DNA of 64,000 nt, taken from NCBI GenBank assembly GCA_936432065.2, contig OW386292.2, positions 132,323,460-132,387,459 on the forward strand. Direction: 5' to 3'. Below the pieces are notes generated by a model. It did no database searches. It saw only the letters and a list, made by a program, of their open reading frames with translations, and was not told the DNA's origin. Made by a program: the position numbers and the translations under genes. Position 1 is the stretch's first letter, and the number at the start of each line of letters is the position of its first letter. Shown piece by piece: positions 54,561 to 64,000 of the stretch. The DNA comes from Rutpela maculata. Lineage: Eukaryota > Arthropoda > Insecta > Coleoptera > Cerambycidae.

Positions 54561-55321
54561 CTGAAACGAAGTAAATTGTGGTTGACTAATTAAGTTCTCA
54601 TCATAAATTAATGCCCGTAACGGATTAAGGATTTATGGAGTATTAGAGACTATCGACTCTTTAATCCTTGGCCTTGAAGCAACAGAAAGCAAAGACTATT
54701 TAATCTATTAGAGGTATTCATACGATGAGGACTTTAGTGGAGTCACAGCTAAGTAATACAGAGAAGGCACCGGGCGGAATGTCTTTGTTGTCTGAGCCTT
54801 CCTTGCATGACCTCGTTTGTTTAAATTGGAATAGTGCAATGTTGCCAACTTACATTACAGAACATGGATGAAGCAAAAATGAGAGCAGGACAAGTTGTAA
54901 ATCAACTGATTGCTTGGTGTGACAGAAATGAATTAATATTAAATAAAAATAGAACAGTTATCATGAATTTTCATAAGAGAAAATCTTTGCCACCAAACTT
55001 TAAATTGTGAAATGTCTGATGAAACAAAATTCCTTAGTAACTTCCTCGACTCCATATTATCGTGGGATATTCATATTGATAATGTTTGTAAAAAGCTAAA
55101 CAAAACATACTTTGGAATTTTACAAATGAAAGACAGCTTAAATGAGAGTGGCTTACTAAAGATTTATTATGCCCTGGACTATCTACACAATTCATTAAAT
55201 ATACTTAGTTGGGGATTTGGAAGAGACAAAAGTAGAGTGTTTATTCTACAAAAGAGGATAATATGTTTAATTTTTAATTTAAATTTTAACCGTACAATGT
55301 GTATATTTATTTAAATGTTTA

Positions 55322-55585
55322 GTGTTTACCAAACTAAATATTAATACTTTTAGCCAACTATCTGACACGCACGAGTACGAAACAAGGCATGGCAAACTAC
55401 TAAGATATCCTCCACATAAAACGGCAACATTTAAACATTCTCCAAAATATAACTGTGTCCATGTGTACAATATGTTACCTAAACACTTACGTGAAATAAG
55501 TTTCCCTAGATTATTTAAAATGTCAATCAAAAACTTTCTACTAGAAAATGGTTTCTATAGCGTTGATGAATTTGTATCCGAATAA
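55322..55585 (+). pseudogene. C-terminus of the LINE ORF2
   Basis: An intact 87-codon end reads THEYETRHGKLLRYPPHKTA, then NMLPKHLREISFPRLFKMSI and YSVDEFVSE. It matches the common carboxy-terminal block of jockey/CR1-like elements (…T+.K..L..PPH……YNKLP..+K….FK..LK.WL…FYSVDEF). Upstream frames are shifted, so it is not functional. Confidence 0.75.
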
Positions 55586-55642
55586 TTTTTTTCATTTTTT
55601 TTCTTTTAAATATTTCTTGACTGATTGACGTACCTTATATTT

Positions 55643-56026
55643 GAGGCGCTCGCGTGCAAACCCCGATAAATCCACACACACAAAGTTGTGGGACATTACA
55701 AAAAACTATATTGGATTTATCTGGTTTTGTTCGAAACGGTCAACTTTAACTTTAGATTTATATGGGATTTATCGCGTTTTGGTTACCAAAGATTACTTAT
55801 AGGCTTGTAGAGTTTAGTCTAACATACATGAAACTATTACAAACTGAAAATTGACTTTTTGTGGATTTATCGGGTCAACTTTAACATTAGATTTATATGG
55901 GATTTATCGCGTTTTGGTTACCAAAGATTATATAGGCTTGTAGAGTTTAGTCTAACATACATGAAACTATTACAAACTCAAAATTGACTTTTTGTGGATT
56001 TATCGGGGTTTGCGCGCGAGCGCCTC
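55643..56026. mobile_element. MITE with about 35-bp TIRs and ATTT flanks
   Basis: The left end GAGGCGCTCGCGTGCAAACC, CCGATAAATCCAC is mirrored at the right by GTGGATTTATCGGGGTTTGC, GCGCGAGCGCCTC. ATTT is present on both sides (55639-55642, 56027-56030), a plausible target duplication. Inside, a segment of about 130 bp (ACTTTAACTTTAGATTTATA … AAAATTGACTTTTTGTGG) is repeated twice in tandem. No ORF. Confidence 0.85.
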
Positions 56027-56176
56027 ATTTATTTTTGTATTTGTTTCGTATTGTTATTTCCTTCATTGTAATAATGTTTGCTTAATATTATTAATATTAT
56101 AACTTTATTTATTTATATTATATCATGACTTGCCATATATACACTACTATGTATCACAAGTGGCCAATAAAGATAA

Positions 56177-57953
56177 TTTTTTTTTTTTTTTTTGTAAAAG
56201 CCAGTCACCTTTTAAACTCTGTGGCTCCGACACTCACAGAGGGGAGCTGGTAGTACCAGTAGCCACTCCCCACGCCCGTGGGGTGAGTGACTACTGGGTC
56301 CGCGAATCGTGTGCCCTGAGCAGACGTAATGAACCGAGGATGACGGCCTTCTGCATTCTGCCGGCTAAGACCTCTGCCGAATTTCGGCATGCCGGTATGA
56401 TCTTAAGTTCTGAAAGCAGTGTGTGTCTCGTTCCACCGAGGGCTCCTATAATCAGTACCACTATCTTAACAGTATGGTCTGGATAGAGTCTGCGGAGTTC
56501 GAAGAGCAAATCTCGATATTTTGTCCGTTTTTCCTCCTCCTTCAAGACAATGTTGTTCTCCGCGGGAGCCGAGAACTCCACGACAAACATTGTCTTGAGT
56601 TGGTGGTCGAGGAGGACTATGTCAGGCTTGTTGGCTTGTATTTGCCTGACTGTGGGAAAAGAGTAGTTCCAATAAATTAGACACTTCTCATTTCCCACAA
56701 CGGACTCAATATCCCCCGGAGCATAAGGCAGCACTGGTGTCTCGTCTATCCCATACCAGTGCCTTAAGTGATAATAAAGCACTCGTAATGCTCCGTCGTG
56801 CCTCTGGATATAGCCCGAGACTGCATATGTCGGACAGGCCGACAACAAGTGCATTAGAGTCTCTGGCGCCCTGCGGCAGGCCCTGCAGCTGACATCAGGG
56901 ACCTCTATACCCATGACACGACTTCGATAAACGAGAGTGTTAAATACACCATCCTGGCAAGCCATTATGAATCCCTCGGTCTCAGACTTCAGCCCGGCTG
57001 ACCTTAAGAAGGCAAAGGTCAGCCTTTCGGATAAGCCAAGATCTTCTATATTTTTATAGAAGACTCCATGCATTGGCTTATCCGTATGAAGCTGCAGAAA
57101 GATGTTGTGTTCTGCAGCTTTAATTTGGGCTTTTCGCCGAGCAGGTTCCAACTCGGTGACAGAGTCGCAATTTACCCGCTCGACGTCGAAGGAGAGACCA
57201 AGTTCATCGGCTGCTCTCTGTGCTGCCTTATACAAAAACGCTCCTACCCCTGCATTTTCATGGTCTCGGACCATGCAGAGGAGGGGATCCGAACTCCTGA
57301 TAATCTTACAGGCTCCATCTAGAACCATCCTGTTATGGAGACTCTCCAAACTCAAGAGTCCACGGCCTCCCCGATGTCGTGGGAGGTATAACCGTGGAAC
57401 GGACGATTTAGGATGCAAACCTATTGAGATGCATCTTCTTGCGGGTTCCTACGTCGAGTTGATGCAACTCCACTCGGTTCCATTTCACCAGAGGAGAAGG
57501 ATCGGAACGGCAAGCATGTTGGTAGCAGACACCTTGTTCTTCCCCGATAGTTCTGAAGACCAAATCTGTCGGAGTCGGTGCTGATACTTGCCGCGGAGAG
57601 CGTTTATCACTACACTCACTTCTTGGGTGGAGCGTTGCTCGACACCCAAGTAAGTGTACGACTCTCCGGCATCTAGGTGATGTAAGATGCTTCCGTCTAC
57701 GAGCTGCGCGTCCTCTCCGTAGTCCCCGCATCGTCCTCTCTTGAGATGGACCAGTGCAATCCGAACTCCATACCGACAGCCTGCGTGTACTCCTGTACCA
57801 CCCTAAGGGACTGGTGTAGGTCCCTTTCTCCGGAGGCATAAAGTTTAAGGTCATCCATATAAAACAAATGGGTGACCTTATGCCTCCTATCGCCGGGGTT
57901 ACCGCAGTTGTATCCACGGGTTTTCCGGAGCGAAACGGATAATGGCAGTAGTA
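56177..57953 (-). mobile_element. R4/Dong-like LINE fragment C
   Basis: The - strand element begins directly after (AAT)n at 57954-57999 with text reading LPLSV … YMDDLKLYASGE, so it is 5'-truncated within the RT. It ends in a poly(A) run (T tract at 56177-56193 on +). Frames shift several times between 57418 and 57917, after which one long frame covers the end. It is the same family as fragment A and clearly diverged from it. Confidence 0.85.
56291..57418 (-). pseudogene. Fragment C: CCHC and restriction-like endonuclease region
   Basis: A 375-codon frame reads PRLYLPRHRGGRGLLSLESL, then SCRACRRAPETLMHLLSAC (C-x2-C-x8-H-x4-C knuckle), NKPDIVLLDHQ … FVVEFSAPAENN (PD…E endonuclease core) and MQKAVILGSLRLLRAH. 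It matches fragment A along its whole length. Since the RT half is cut off and frameshifted, it cannot move by itself. Confidence 0.85.
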
Positions 57954-57998
<45 letters not shown>

Positions 57999-58003
57999 TT
58001 TTT
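57954..58003. repeat. (TAA)n tract between fragments B and C
   Basis: About fifteen ATT units (+ strand) followed by T7. On the - strand it is A7(AAT)n, the 3' tail of fragment B, running straight into the truncated start of fragment C. Confidence 0.95.
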
Positions 58004-58105
58004 CCCTTCTCCAAATGGGTTATCAACTTAGTGGGGTTGAGTTTACCAATCACTAAATTGTGGTGTTGATTCGACAGTTAACATCCGCGGATTCCACTTT
58101 GGTGT

Positions 58106-59824
58106 TTAGGCTGAGATATGTTCTGGCAAGTTTAGTGTCTTCCTCACTATCCTACACGTTTCTAAAATCACTGACTTTTGCATGGTTGTGAGTATGCCTT
58201 TGTCTGTGATATTAATTTTTTCTAGGTTTGTCCTTAAGTTGTTCGTTGTTAGCCCAGTAGCTGAACTGACTAATGGAATGGTAAGAACCGATCTTAATTT
58301 ATACAGTTTTCGGAATTCTTCGGAAAGTTCGTAATATTTATTGATCTTCTCTCTTTCTGTCTTCTCCAGGTTGTGATCACTCGGATGTGCGATATCGATA
58401 AAAAAGCCCACCTCATCTTTCTTATTCACCACTGTTATATCCGGCCTGTTGTTCGCTATTGGCCTATCTGTGAGGATTGTGGTGTCCCAGTACAAGCGGT
58501 ATGCATCATTTTCTAATACAGGGAATGGTACATATTTGAAATATTGTTCACGTTGTTGCTGGAGGTTGTATAATATCGCCAGCTCCTGATGGACTATGTT
58601 GGCTGTTAAGTTGTGTCGTTTTAAGTATTCAGTCGGCGCTAGAAGTGCACAGCCAGCTATGATGTGTTCAATTGTTTCTGAATACTTGTGACACATTCGA
58701 CATAGATCGTTATTAATAGCAACTCTGTGGATGAACTTAATGTGATTCCTTGTAGCAATAACGTTGTCTTGAATTGCTACTATGAATCCTTCAGTCTCAC
58801 CATAAAGGTAACCTTTTCGTAGCCATTCTGTGGAAGTTTCCTGACATGACTTCGAGAGTTGGTTGGGATATCTTCCATGCAGGGGCTTAGCCAACCACTG
58901 GTCTTTTAAATCATTGGCACTTCGCAGTTCTCTCCCTTCTTCCTCGCCAAGACGGACCGCTGAGTGTTTATCCAGTGCTACAATGGCTTCATGTAGTGGA
59001 GACGATGAAGCGTTCTCTCGGAAGTACTTTTTGAGTTTAACAACTTGTTTGTAGTAGAGCTCCTTTATGTCTACAAGTCCTCTGCCTCCCATATGTCGTG
59101 GGACGTAAAGTCTCTCTGTACAGGCCTCAGGGTGATGCATACGATGTTCAGTTAACTTCACTCTAACTATCCGGTTCACTGTCTCTAAGTCAGTGTTAGA
59201 CCATCCTATGACTCCAAATGAGTATCCAATGGCCGGTATCACCCACGTATTTATGGCTTTAATTTTGTTTTTCCCTGTAAGTTCAGTTCGTAGGACTTTT
59301 CTTAATCTTATTTCTAGCACTGTCTTCAGCTTTTGTTTTGTTTCTCTCTGATTGATGACTAGCTGTTGGTCATATCCTAGATATTTGTATAAATCATTGT
59401 TGAGGTATTTTATGCCGGTGTTTTCCAAGTTGTCATATTCTTTAGGCCTTCCTCGGTGCACTATGAGTTTCGCACATTTGTCCAACCCGAATTTCATCTT
59501 GATGTCGTCGCTAAATTTTTGGGTTATTTCAATCAACCGATTTAAGTCTCTTTCTGAGTTGGCGTATAATTTTAAATCATCTACGTAGAATAAATGACTC
59601 ATTGAATACCGGATGTCCTCTGCTTTCATAGTGTACCCAAGATTGGATCTTCGTAGGGTTCTTGATAGAGGGTTAAGGCTTAGTATAAACCATATCGGAC
59701 TTAGTGAGTCACCCTGAAAAATTCCACTTTTTATGGGTATTTCCTCTGTGGTCATTGGTCTATGATTCATGTTCACATGCAGTTTCGTTCTCCAGGAGCT
59801 CATACATGTTTTTAGGAATTCCAC
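58106..59824 (-). pseudogene. Fragment B: RT motifs B-C, CCHC and restriction-like endonuclease
   Basis: A 572-codon uninterrupted frame. GIFQGDSLSPIWF is RT motif B, FYVDDLKLYANSE motif C, YVPRHMGGRGLVDIKELYYK the conserved linker, and CRMCHKYSETIEHIIAGC the C-x2-C-x8-H-x4-C knuckle. NNRPDITVVNKKDEVGFFID is the endonuclease core (PD…D-x-A). The C-terminus is MQKSVILETCRIVRKTL. These RLE-type LINEs nick DNA at chosen sites with the C-terminal nuclease and prime reverse transcription there. This copy is inactive because RT motif A is missing upstream. Confidence 0.88.
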
Positions 59825-59849
59825 GATCTTTTCGTCGACTTTATATAAC

Positions 59850-60200
59850 TCAAGACTCTCTATTAGCTACAATACTATCTATAATCAATTGTTCCTTGCA
59901 GCCTTGAGTTCTCTGTCTGCATCCCATTTGTTCTTCGGTGATCACTCGTTGTTGTATCAGGTGTTTGTTAAGTTTTTCAGCAATAATCGATGTTATGATT
60001 TTATACAGAGTTGGTAAACAAGTAATTGGGCGGTAGTTTTTAGGTTCGGTGATCTTCTCGGATTTTGGTATCATGAATGTAATACCTTTTGTTAAGAAAT
60101 GTGGTAGTGTCTCTTGATTATTTATGAGCATATTGATTTGGGCTGCTAATGGTTTCCAAACTTGCACGTTCTTCCACCAATAGTTATGGATTAAGTCCAC
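59850..60200 (-). pseudogene. Fragment B: RT N-terminal part
   Basis: Reads HFLTKGITFMIPKSEKITEP, KNYRPITCLPTLYKIITSII and EEQMGCRQRTQGCKEQLIID, the RT motifs 0 to 2 of R2/R4-type LINEs. The frame ends at a deletion that removes motif A. Confidence 0.85.
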
Positions 60201-60209
60201 TCCAGCGGC

Positions 60210-60248
<39 letters not shown>

Positions 60249-60267
60249 TTTATTTTTTTTTTTTTTT
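60210..60267. repeat. (TAA)n tract between fragments A and B
   Basis: On the + strand about twelve ATT units then a T-rich run; on the - strand A-rich then (AAT)n. It is the 3' tail of fragment A, running directly into fragment B. Confidence 0.95.
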
Positions 60268-62616
60268 CGCGCACGCGATTCTGGACAGTTCTCCCGTGTC
60301 TACATTCTCACGAGAGAAGCGCCAGCGAATTATTCACAGCCACTCCCCGCATCCCGCAGGGTCAGTGACTGTAAATTCCAGACTCATGTGCCCTAAGCAA
60401 ACGGAGGGACCCCAGGATAACTGTCTTCTGCATTTGGCCTGCCAACCATTCGGCTGACTTTTGGCAGGCTGGTATGGCCTTTAATTCCGAGAGCAGCGTA
60501 GGTCTTATTCCACCGAGTACACCGATTATCAGGACGACCATCTTGACCGAGTAGTCTGGGTATAGCGCTCGGAGCTCATACCGGAGATCTCGGTATTTAG
60601 CCCGTTTTTCCCCCTCCTTCAAGATGATGTTTGTTTCGGCAGGTGCCGAGAATTCCATGACATACATCACCTTGGTTTGATGGTCGAGGAGGACTATGTC
60701 AGGCTTGTTTGCTTGTATCTGCCTGACCGTCGGAAACGAGTAGTTCCAATATATTCGGCACTTCTCGTTCTCGACAACGGACTCGATCTCTCCGGGGACG
60801 TAAGGCAGCACTGGTGTTTGGTCTACTTCATACGAGTGCCGAAGATGGTAGTACAGCACTCGTAGAGCCGCGTTATGCCTATGGATGTAGGCTGAAGTCG
60901 CATATACCGGACATGCAGATAGTAAGTGCATGAGCGACTCCGGCGCCTGACGGCAGGTCCTACAGGTAATGTCAGGGACCTCCACACCCATAACGCGACT
61001 GCGGTAGACCAAGGTGTTAATAACACCATCTTGGCAGGCCACAATGAATCCCTCAGTCTCCGACTTTAGCCCTGCTGACCGTAAGAAAGCGAAGGTCAGC
61101 TTTGTCGATAAACCCAGTGTCTCTATGTTGTTATAGAATACACCGTGCATGGGCTTATCGACGTGCTGCCTGAACAGATTTCTCTGTTCGGCAGCTTTAA
61201 TTTGGGCTGTCAGGCGATTTGGCGCAAGCTCAGTTACTGATTCTAGCTCAGCACCTCGCCGGCCTCCTCGCCTGAAGTCGAATATGAGACCGAGATCATC
61301 TGCGGCCTTACGTGCTGCCTTAAATAAAAATGCGTCAACTCCTGCAGTTTCATGATCTCTCACAAAACGCAGGAGTGGGTCCGAGCTCCTAAGGACGTTG
61401 CATGCCACACCCAGTGCTACTCTGCCATGCGCACACTCCAGACTCAAGAGTCCTCGGCCCCCCCGTTGGCGTGGGAGGTACACTCGAGGAACGGACGACC
61501 TAGGATGGATGCTCCTGTGAAGATGCATCATCTTACGGGTATCCCTATCCAATTGGCGCAGCTCATCTAATGTCCACTTAACTACTCCGAAGGAGTAGAG
61601 CAGAATCGGAACGGAAAGCATATTAGTTGCAGACACCTTGTTCTTCCCCGAAAGTTCGGAAGACCAAATCTTTCGGAGCCGGTGTCTGTACTTGCCGCGG
61701 AGAGTATCCTTAATTTGTTTGACGTCCTGGATGTGATGTTGTTCCACACCCAGGTACGTGTAGGTCTCTCCGGCATCCAGATGTCGTAGGATGCTTCCGT
61801 CTGCGAGCTGCGCGTCTTCAAGGAATATCCCGCTTCGTCCTCTCTTGAGGTGGACGACTGCACACTTGTCCAGCCCGAATTCCATGCCAATGGCCCGTGT
61901 ATACTCTTGGACCACCCTTAGAGAGTTCTGGAGTTCGCACTCTCCGGAGGCATAAAGTTTTAGGTCATCCATATAAAATAGATGGGTGACCTTATGCCTC
62001 CGATTGCTGGGTGGGCCACATTGGTATCCGCGGGTTTGGCGGAGCCTGACAGATAACGGCAGCAGTGAGATGCAAAATAGGAGAGGACTCAGGGAGTCAC
62101 CCTGGAAAACTCCTCTCCTAAAAGTTACCAACTCTGTTGATACCCGCTGAGCACCAGATGTTATGGTGAAGCGGGTTCTCCAGAGTGGCATCAGTTGTTC
62201 GATGCATCTCACTAGTGGGGCAGGTACCACAAGGCATTGCAGCAAGTGTAATAATAGTGCATGAGATGTTGTATCAAATGCCTTGCGGTAATCAATCCAC
62301 GCCATTGATAGATTACGCTTGTATTGCACAGAATCCTGTGTAATACAGCGGTCTATCAATAGGTTCTCTTTGCAGCCTGCCACACCTTTCTTGCCACCAC
62401 GCTGTTCGTGTATCTGTCGGTAGACCGGCTCAACTGACCTCAATGTCCTGGCATACACGATACGTGTAAATATCTTGTAGCAGGAATTGAGGCAGGTGAT
62501 CGGTCTATAATTCTTCGGGTTGGACAGATCTCCCTTTTTTGGGATCAGTACAGTACGCCCCTCGGCAAACCAGTCCGGAATCGGCTGCCCCTCGTTCAAC
62601 CATGAGTTGAAAACTC
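60268..62616 (-). mobile_element. R4/Dong-like LINE, best-preserved copy (A)
   Basis: Begins immediately after a (AAT)n tract at 62617-62650. Its single long frame is open from the first base to 60362. A 94-bp 3' UTR leads to the tail at 60210-60267. Only the 5' part (N-terminal DNA-binding fingers and 5' UTR) is absent, as expected from incomplete target-primed reverse transcription. The preserved frame makes this the youngest member of the array. Confidence 0.9.
60362..62616 (-). CDS. Fragment A: reverse transcriptase, CCHC knuckle and restriction-like endonuclease
   Basis: About 751 codons open without interruption from RVFNSWLNEGQPIPDWFAEG. In the continuous frame that starts 38 residues earlier in the neighbouring repeat, the landmarks are: KNYRPITCL 74-81, catalytic AWIDYRKAFD with D147 and D153, FQGDSLSPL 209-217, YMDD 253-256, linker LPRQRGGRGLLSL 419-431, CCHC knuckle C590-x2-C593-x8-H602-x4-C607, and endonuclease core KPDIVLLD 676-683 with E693. 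The C-terminus is MQKTVILGSLRLLRAHESG. This domain order (RT, CCHC, RLE) is that of the R2/R4 group; the TAA-repeat context is the habit reported for Dong of Bombyx. No start codon of its own is present, so it is a 5'-truncated copy, though every enzymatic motif is intact. Confidence 0.9.
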
Positions 62617-62650
<34 letters not shown>

Positions 62651-62663
62651 TTTTTTTTTTTTT
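62617..62663. repeat. (TAA)n tract between fragments F and A
   Basis: About eleven ATT units and T14 on +. The translated Asn/Lys run at the start of the long - frame comes from this tract and is not protein-coding. Confidence 0.95.
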
Positions 62664-62816
62664 CCTCCACAACTTTCGTTGGTGATGTGACTTCTGACGG
62701 GGACGGGGCCTTTACAGGCCAGCGTTTCCATCAGTGGCTAACACACGACGAATTGTGCGACATGTCGATAGTATGACAGATTTCTGTGATAAAGTGATTA
62801 TCCTTTCCCAGTCCAT
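62664..62816 (-). pseudogene. R4/Dong-like LINE fragment F (3' end only)
   Basis: About 150 bp. The - strand reads DWERIITLSQKSVILSTCRT, IRRVLATDGNAGL and a stop, then a 3' UTR into poly(A). It matches the extreme C-terminus of fragments A and B (MQKSVILETCRIVRKTL). It is preceded by (AAT)5 and the poly(A) of fragment E. Confidence 0.8.
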
Positions 62817-62952
62817 GTTATTATTATTATTATTTTTTTTTTTTTTTTTTTTTTTCTCAGGTGTTCCTGGTTTGTCTGCTGTAATCGGGTACATGGTACC
62901 AAGATCACAACATTGACTAGTCACTCCCAAGGAATGATCTCACGATACCAGC
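62817..62952 (-). mobile_element. R4/Dong-like LINE fragment E (3' UTR only) with its tail
   Basis: About 95 bp of unique sequence (62857-62952) ending in A23(AAT)n at 62817-62856. It has no coding part. I call it by its position and tail, in series with the others. Confidence 0.55.
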
Positions 62953-63472
62953 TTATTATTATTATTATTATTATTATTATTTTTCTTCGACTTAGCACAC
63001 TCCTCAGTTAGTAACTGGGAAATTTCACCTATCCCGCGATCCTGCGTGTCGCGTAGGATGAGGCTCGGACGGATGTTGTGTCTTTGACTAACTGGTTTTA
63101 ATGGTACCTCTGAAGGAGAAATTCATCTCATCTCAGAGAACCTAGAAACTTCCTGACAATGTGGCACGTTTGTAGTACTGCGGCCTTTTGTATGGTATGT
63201 ATCATCATTTCAGGAATCTCTAATTTTTTCAAATTCGTCTTCAGGTTGGTGGACATAACTCCGGTGGCAGAAATTACTATGGGTGTAATTTGGACTTCAT
63301 TTACACCCCACACGTGCTTAAGTTCAATGGCCAAGTTCTCATATTTGCTTACTTTTTCTATTTCTGTTTTTGCTATATTGTGTGTTAGTGGGCATCCTAT
63401 ATCTACTATAACAGCCTTTTTATTTCCTTTATCTATCATTACTATATCTGGTCTGTTATAGTCGATGGTGCG
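62953..63472 (-). mobile_element. R4/Dong-like LINE fragment D
   Basis: Begins after the long (AAT)n at 63473-63573 with NRTIDYNRPDIVMIDKGNKK and ends in an A-rich (AAT)n tail at 62953-62984. 5'-truncated inside the endonuclease domain. It is closer to B than to A, yet distinct from both, so at least three families share the array. Confidence 0.8.
63128..63472 (-). pseudogene. Fragment D: end of restriction-like endonuclease
   Basis: Reads RPDIVMIDKGNKKAVIVDIG, CPLTHNIAKTEIEKVSKYEN, then VQITPIVISATGVMSTNLK and HTIQKAAVLQTCHIVRKFLG. The PD…(12-13)…D-x-G core of the nuclease is present, as is the conserved C-terminal helix. Upstream RT is absent. Confidence 0.8.
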
Positions 63473-63895
<423 letters not shown>

Positions 63896-64000
63896 ACTTC
63901 CACATCCAGTGGAAGTATAGTAACGACAAAAAAATTTTTAAAAATTTTTATTGTTCAAATAGGCTTAAAATGTCACGAAACGTCGAGATTTTAAGTTTGA
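63896..64000 (+). mobile_element. ACTTCCACATCC element, 5' end, cut by the window edge
   Basis: Starts TTACTTCCACATCCAGTGGA, AGTATAGTAACGAC and continues TTGTTCAAATAGGCTT, AAACGTCGAGATTTTAAGTT to the last base. The rest is outside the window. Confidence 0.9.

Larger units (their letters stand above)
54860..56176 (+). mobile_element. LINE (jockey/CR1-like) 3' part
   Basis: The + strand reads AWCDRNELILNKNRTVIMNF, then ILSWDIHIDNVCKKLNKTYF, LLKIYYALDYLHNSLNI, LQKRIICLIF, and finally THEYETRHGK and FYSVDEF. This is the RT thumb and C-terminal end of an insect LINE ORF2, with frameshifts. The 3' UTR continues to CACAAGTGGCCAATAAAGATAA at 56155-56176, where the R4/Dong-like fragment C begins. A MITE (55643-56026) is inserted in the 3' UTR. 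Confidence 0.8.
58004..60209 (-). mobile_element. R4/Dong-like LINE fragment B
   Basis: The - strand element starts right after the (AAT)n tail of fragment A, with AAGVDLIHNYWWKNVQVWKP (just upstream of the RT core), and ends at CCATTTGGAGAAGGGAAAAAAA then (TAA)n. It belongs to a family distinct from A and C. The RT has lost motif A: the text jumps from CKEQLIIDSIVANRE to ESLELYKVDEKIVEFL with a frame change, so about 30 codons including the catalytic Asp are deleted. Confidence 0.85.

Noticed and set aside
57102..57584. 160-codon + frame opposite fragment C, and 57408-57917 - frame of 169 codons
   Set aside because: The first is the antisense shadow of the LINE. The second mixes frameshifted parts of the RT and is covered by the fragment C entry.
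60823..61890. Short - frames inside fragment A
   Set aside because: Alternative frames overlapping the intact RT-endonuclease frame, without motifs of their own.
62617..62731. First 38 codons of the long - frame at 60362-62731 as the protein's N-terminus
   Set aside because: They come from the neighbouring fragment's 3' UTR, poly(A) and (AAT)n tract (Lys and Asn runs). The real element sequence begins at RVFNSWLNEG.

Overview
The window is AT-rich eukaryotic nuclear DNA with short GT-AG introns, and it is almost certainly from an insect. The evidence is a CYP6-type cytochrome P450 with its usual phase-1 introns, a SIAH-type zinc-finger gene, LINEs of several insect clades, a Tc1/mariner relative, a hAT element with an intact 8-bp target duplication, and many foldback elements. 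I cannot fix the order; a beetle or a hemipteran would both fit. Host genes are few and most of the sequence is layered mobile elements.

Layout. 0-10 kb: repeats, a cluster of hairpin elements (2.29-3.68 kb), and a decayed mariner-like element (3.82-9.77 kb). That element is split by a 4.3-kb insertion which itself carries remains of a spliced gene. 10-24 kb: no host gene seen. It holds minisatellites, about five copies of a 650-bp element that starts ACTTCCACATCC, a giant palindrome (16.05-18.36 kb) and a 108-bp tandem array (19.04-19.94 kb). 24.17-25.86 kb: a two-exon SIAH-like gene on the + strand with two zinc-finger modules. 26.17-28.29 kb: a gene of an uncharacterised multi-copy family, wrecked by nine tandem copies of a 170-bp piece of its own coding sequence and flanked by diverged inverted repeats. 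29-38 kb: foldback elements and a 3,244-bp hAT element holding further insertions.

38.5-54.6 kb: the last four coding exons of one CYP6-like P450 on the - strand. The splice phases agree at every junction. Two introns are swollen to 5.5 kb and 9.3 kb by foldback elements, an RNase H-bearing LINE and long inverted repeats. The 5' exons must lie beyond the right edge, so everything from 54.56 kb to 64 kb is probably also P450 intron.

56.2-63.6 kb: the most striking structure. Six or more fragments of restriction-like-endonuclease (R4/Dong-like) LINEs lie head to tail on the - strand. Each is separated from the next by a poly(A)-(TAA)n tract. The best one keeps an uninterrupted RT-CCHC-endonuclease ORF. 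The layout suggests that these elements insert into TAA repeats and make a new TAA target each time they land.

The P450 (monooxygenase) and the SIAH-like gene are the only plausible functional host genes. The rest shows how several element families invade one another.
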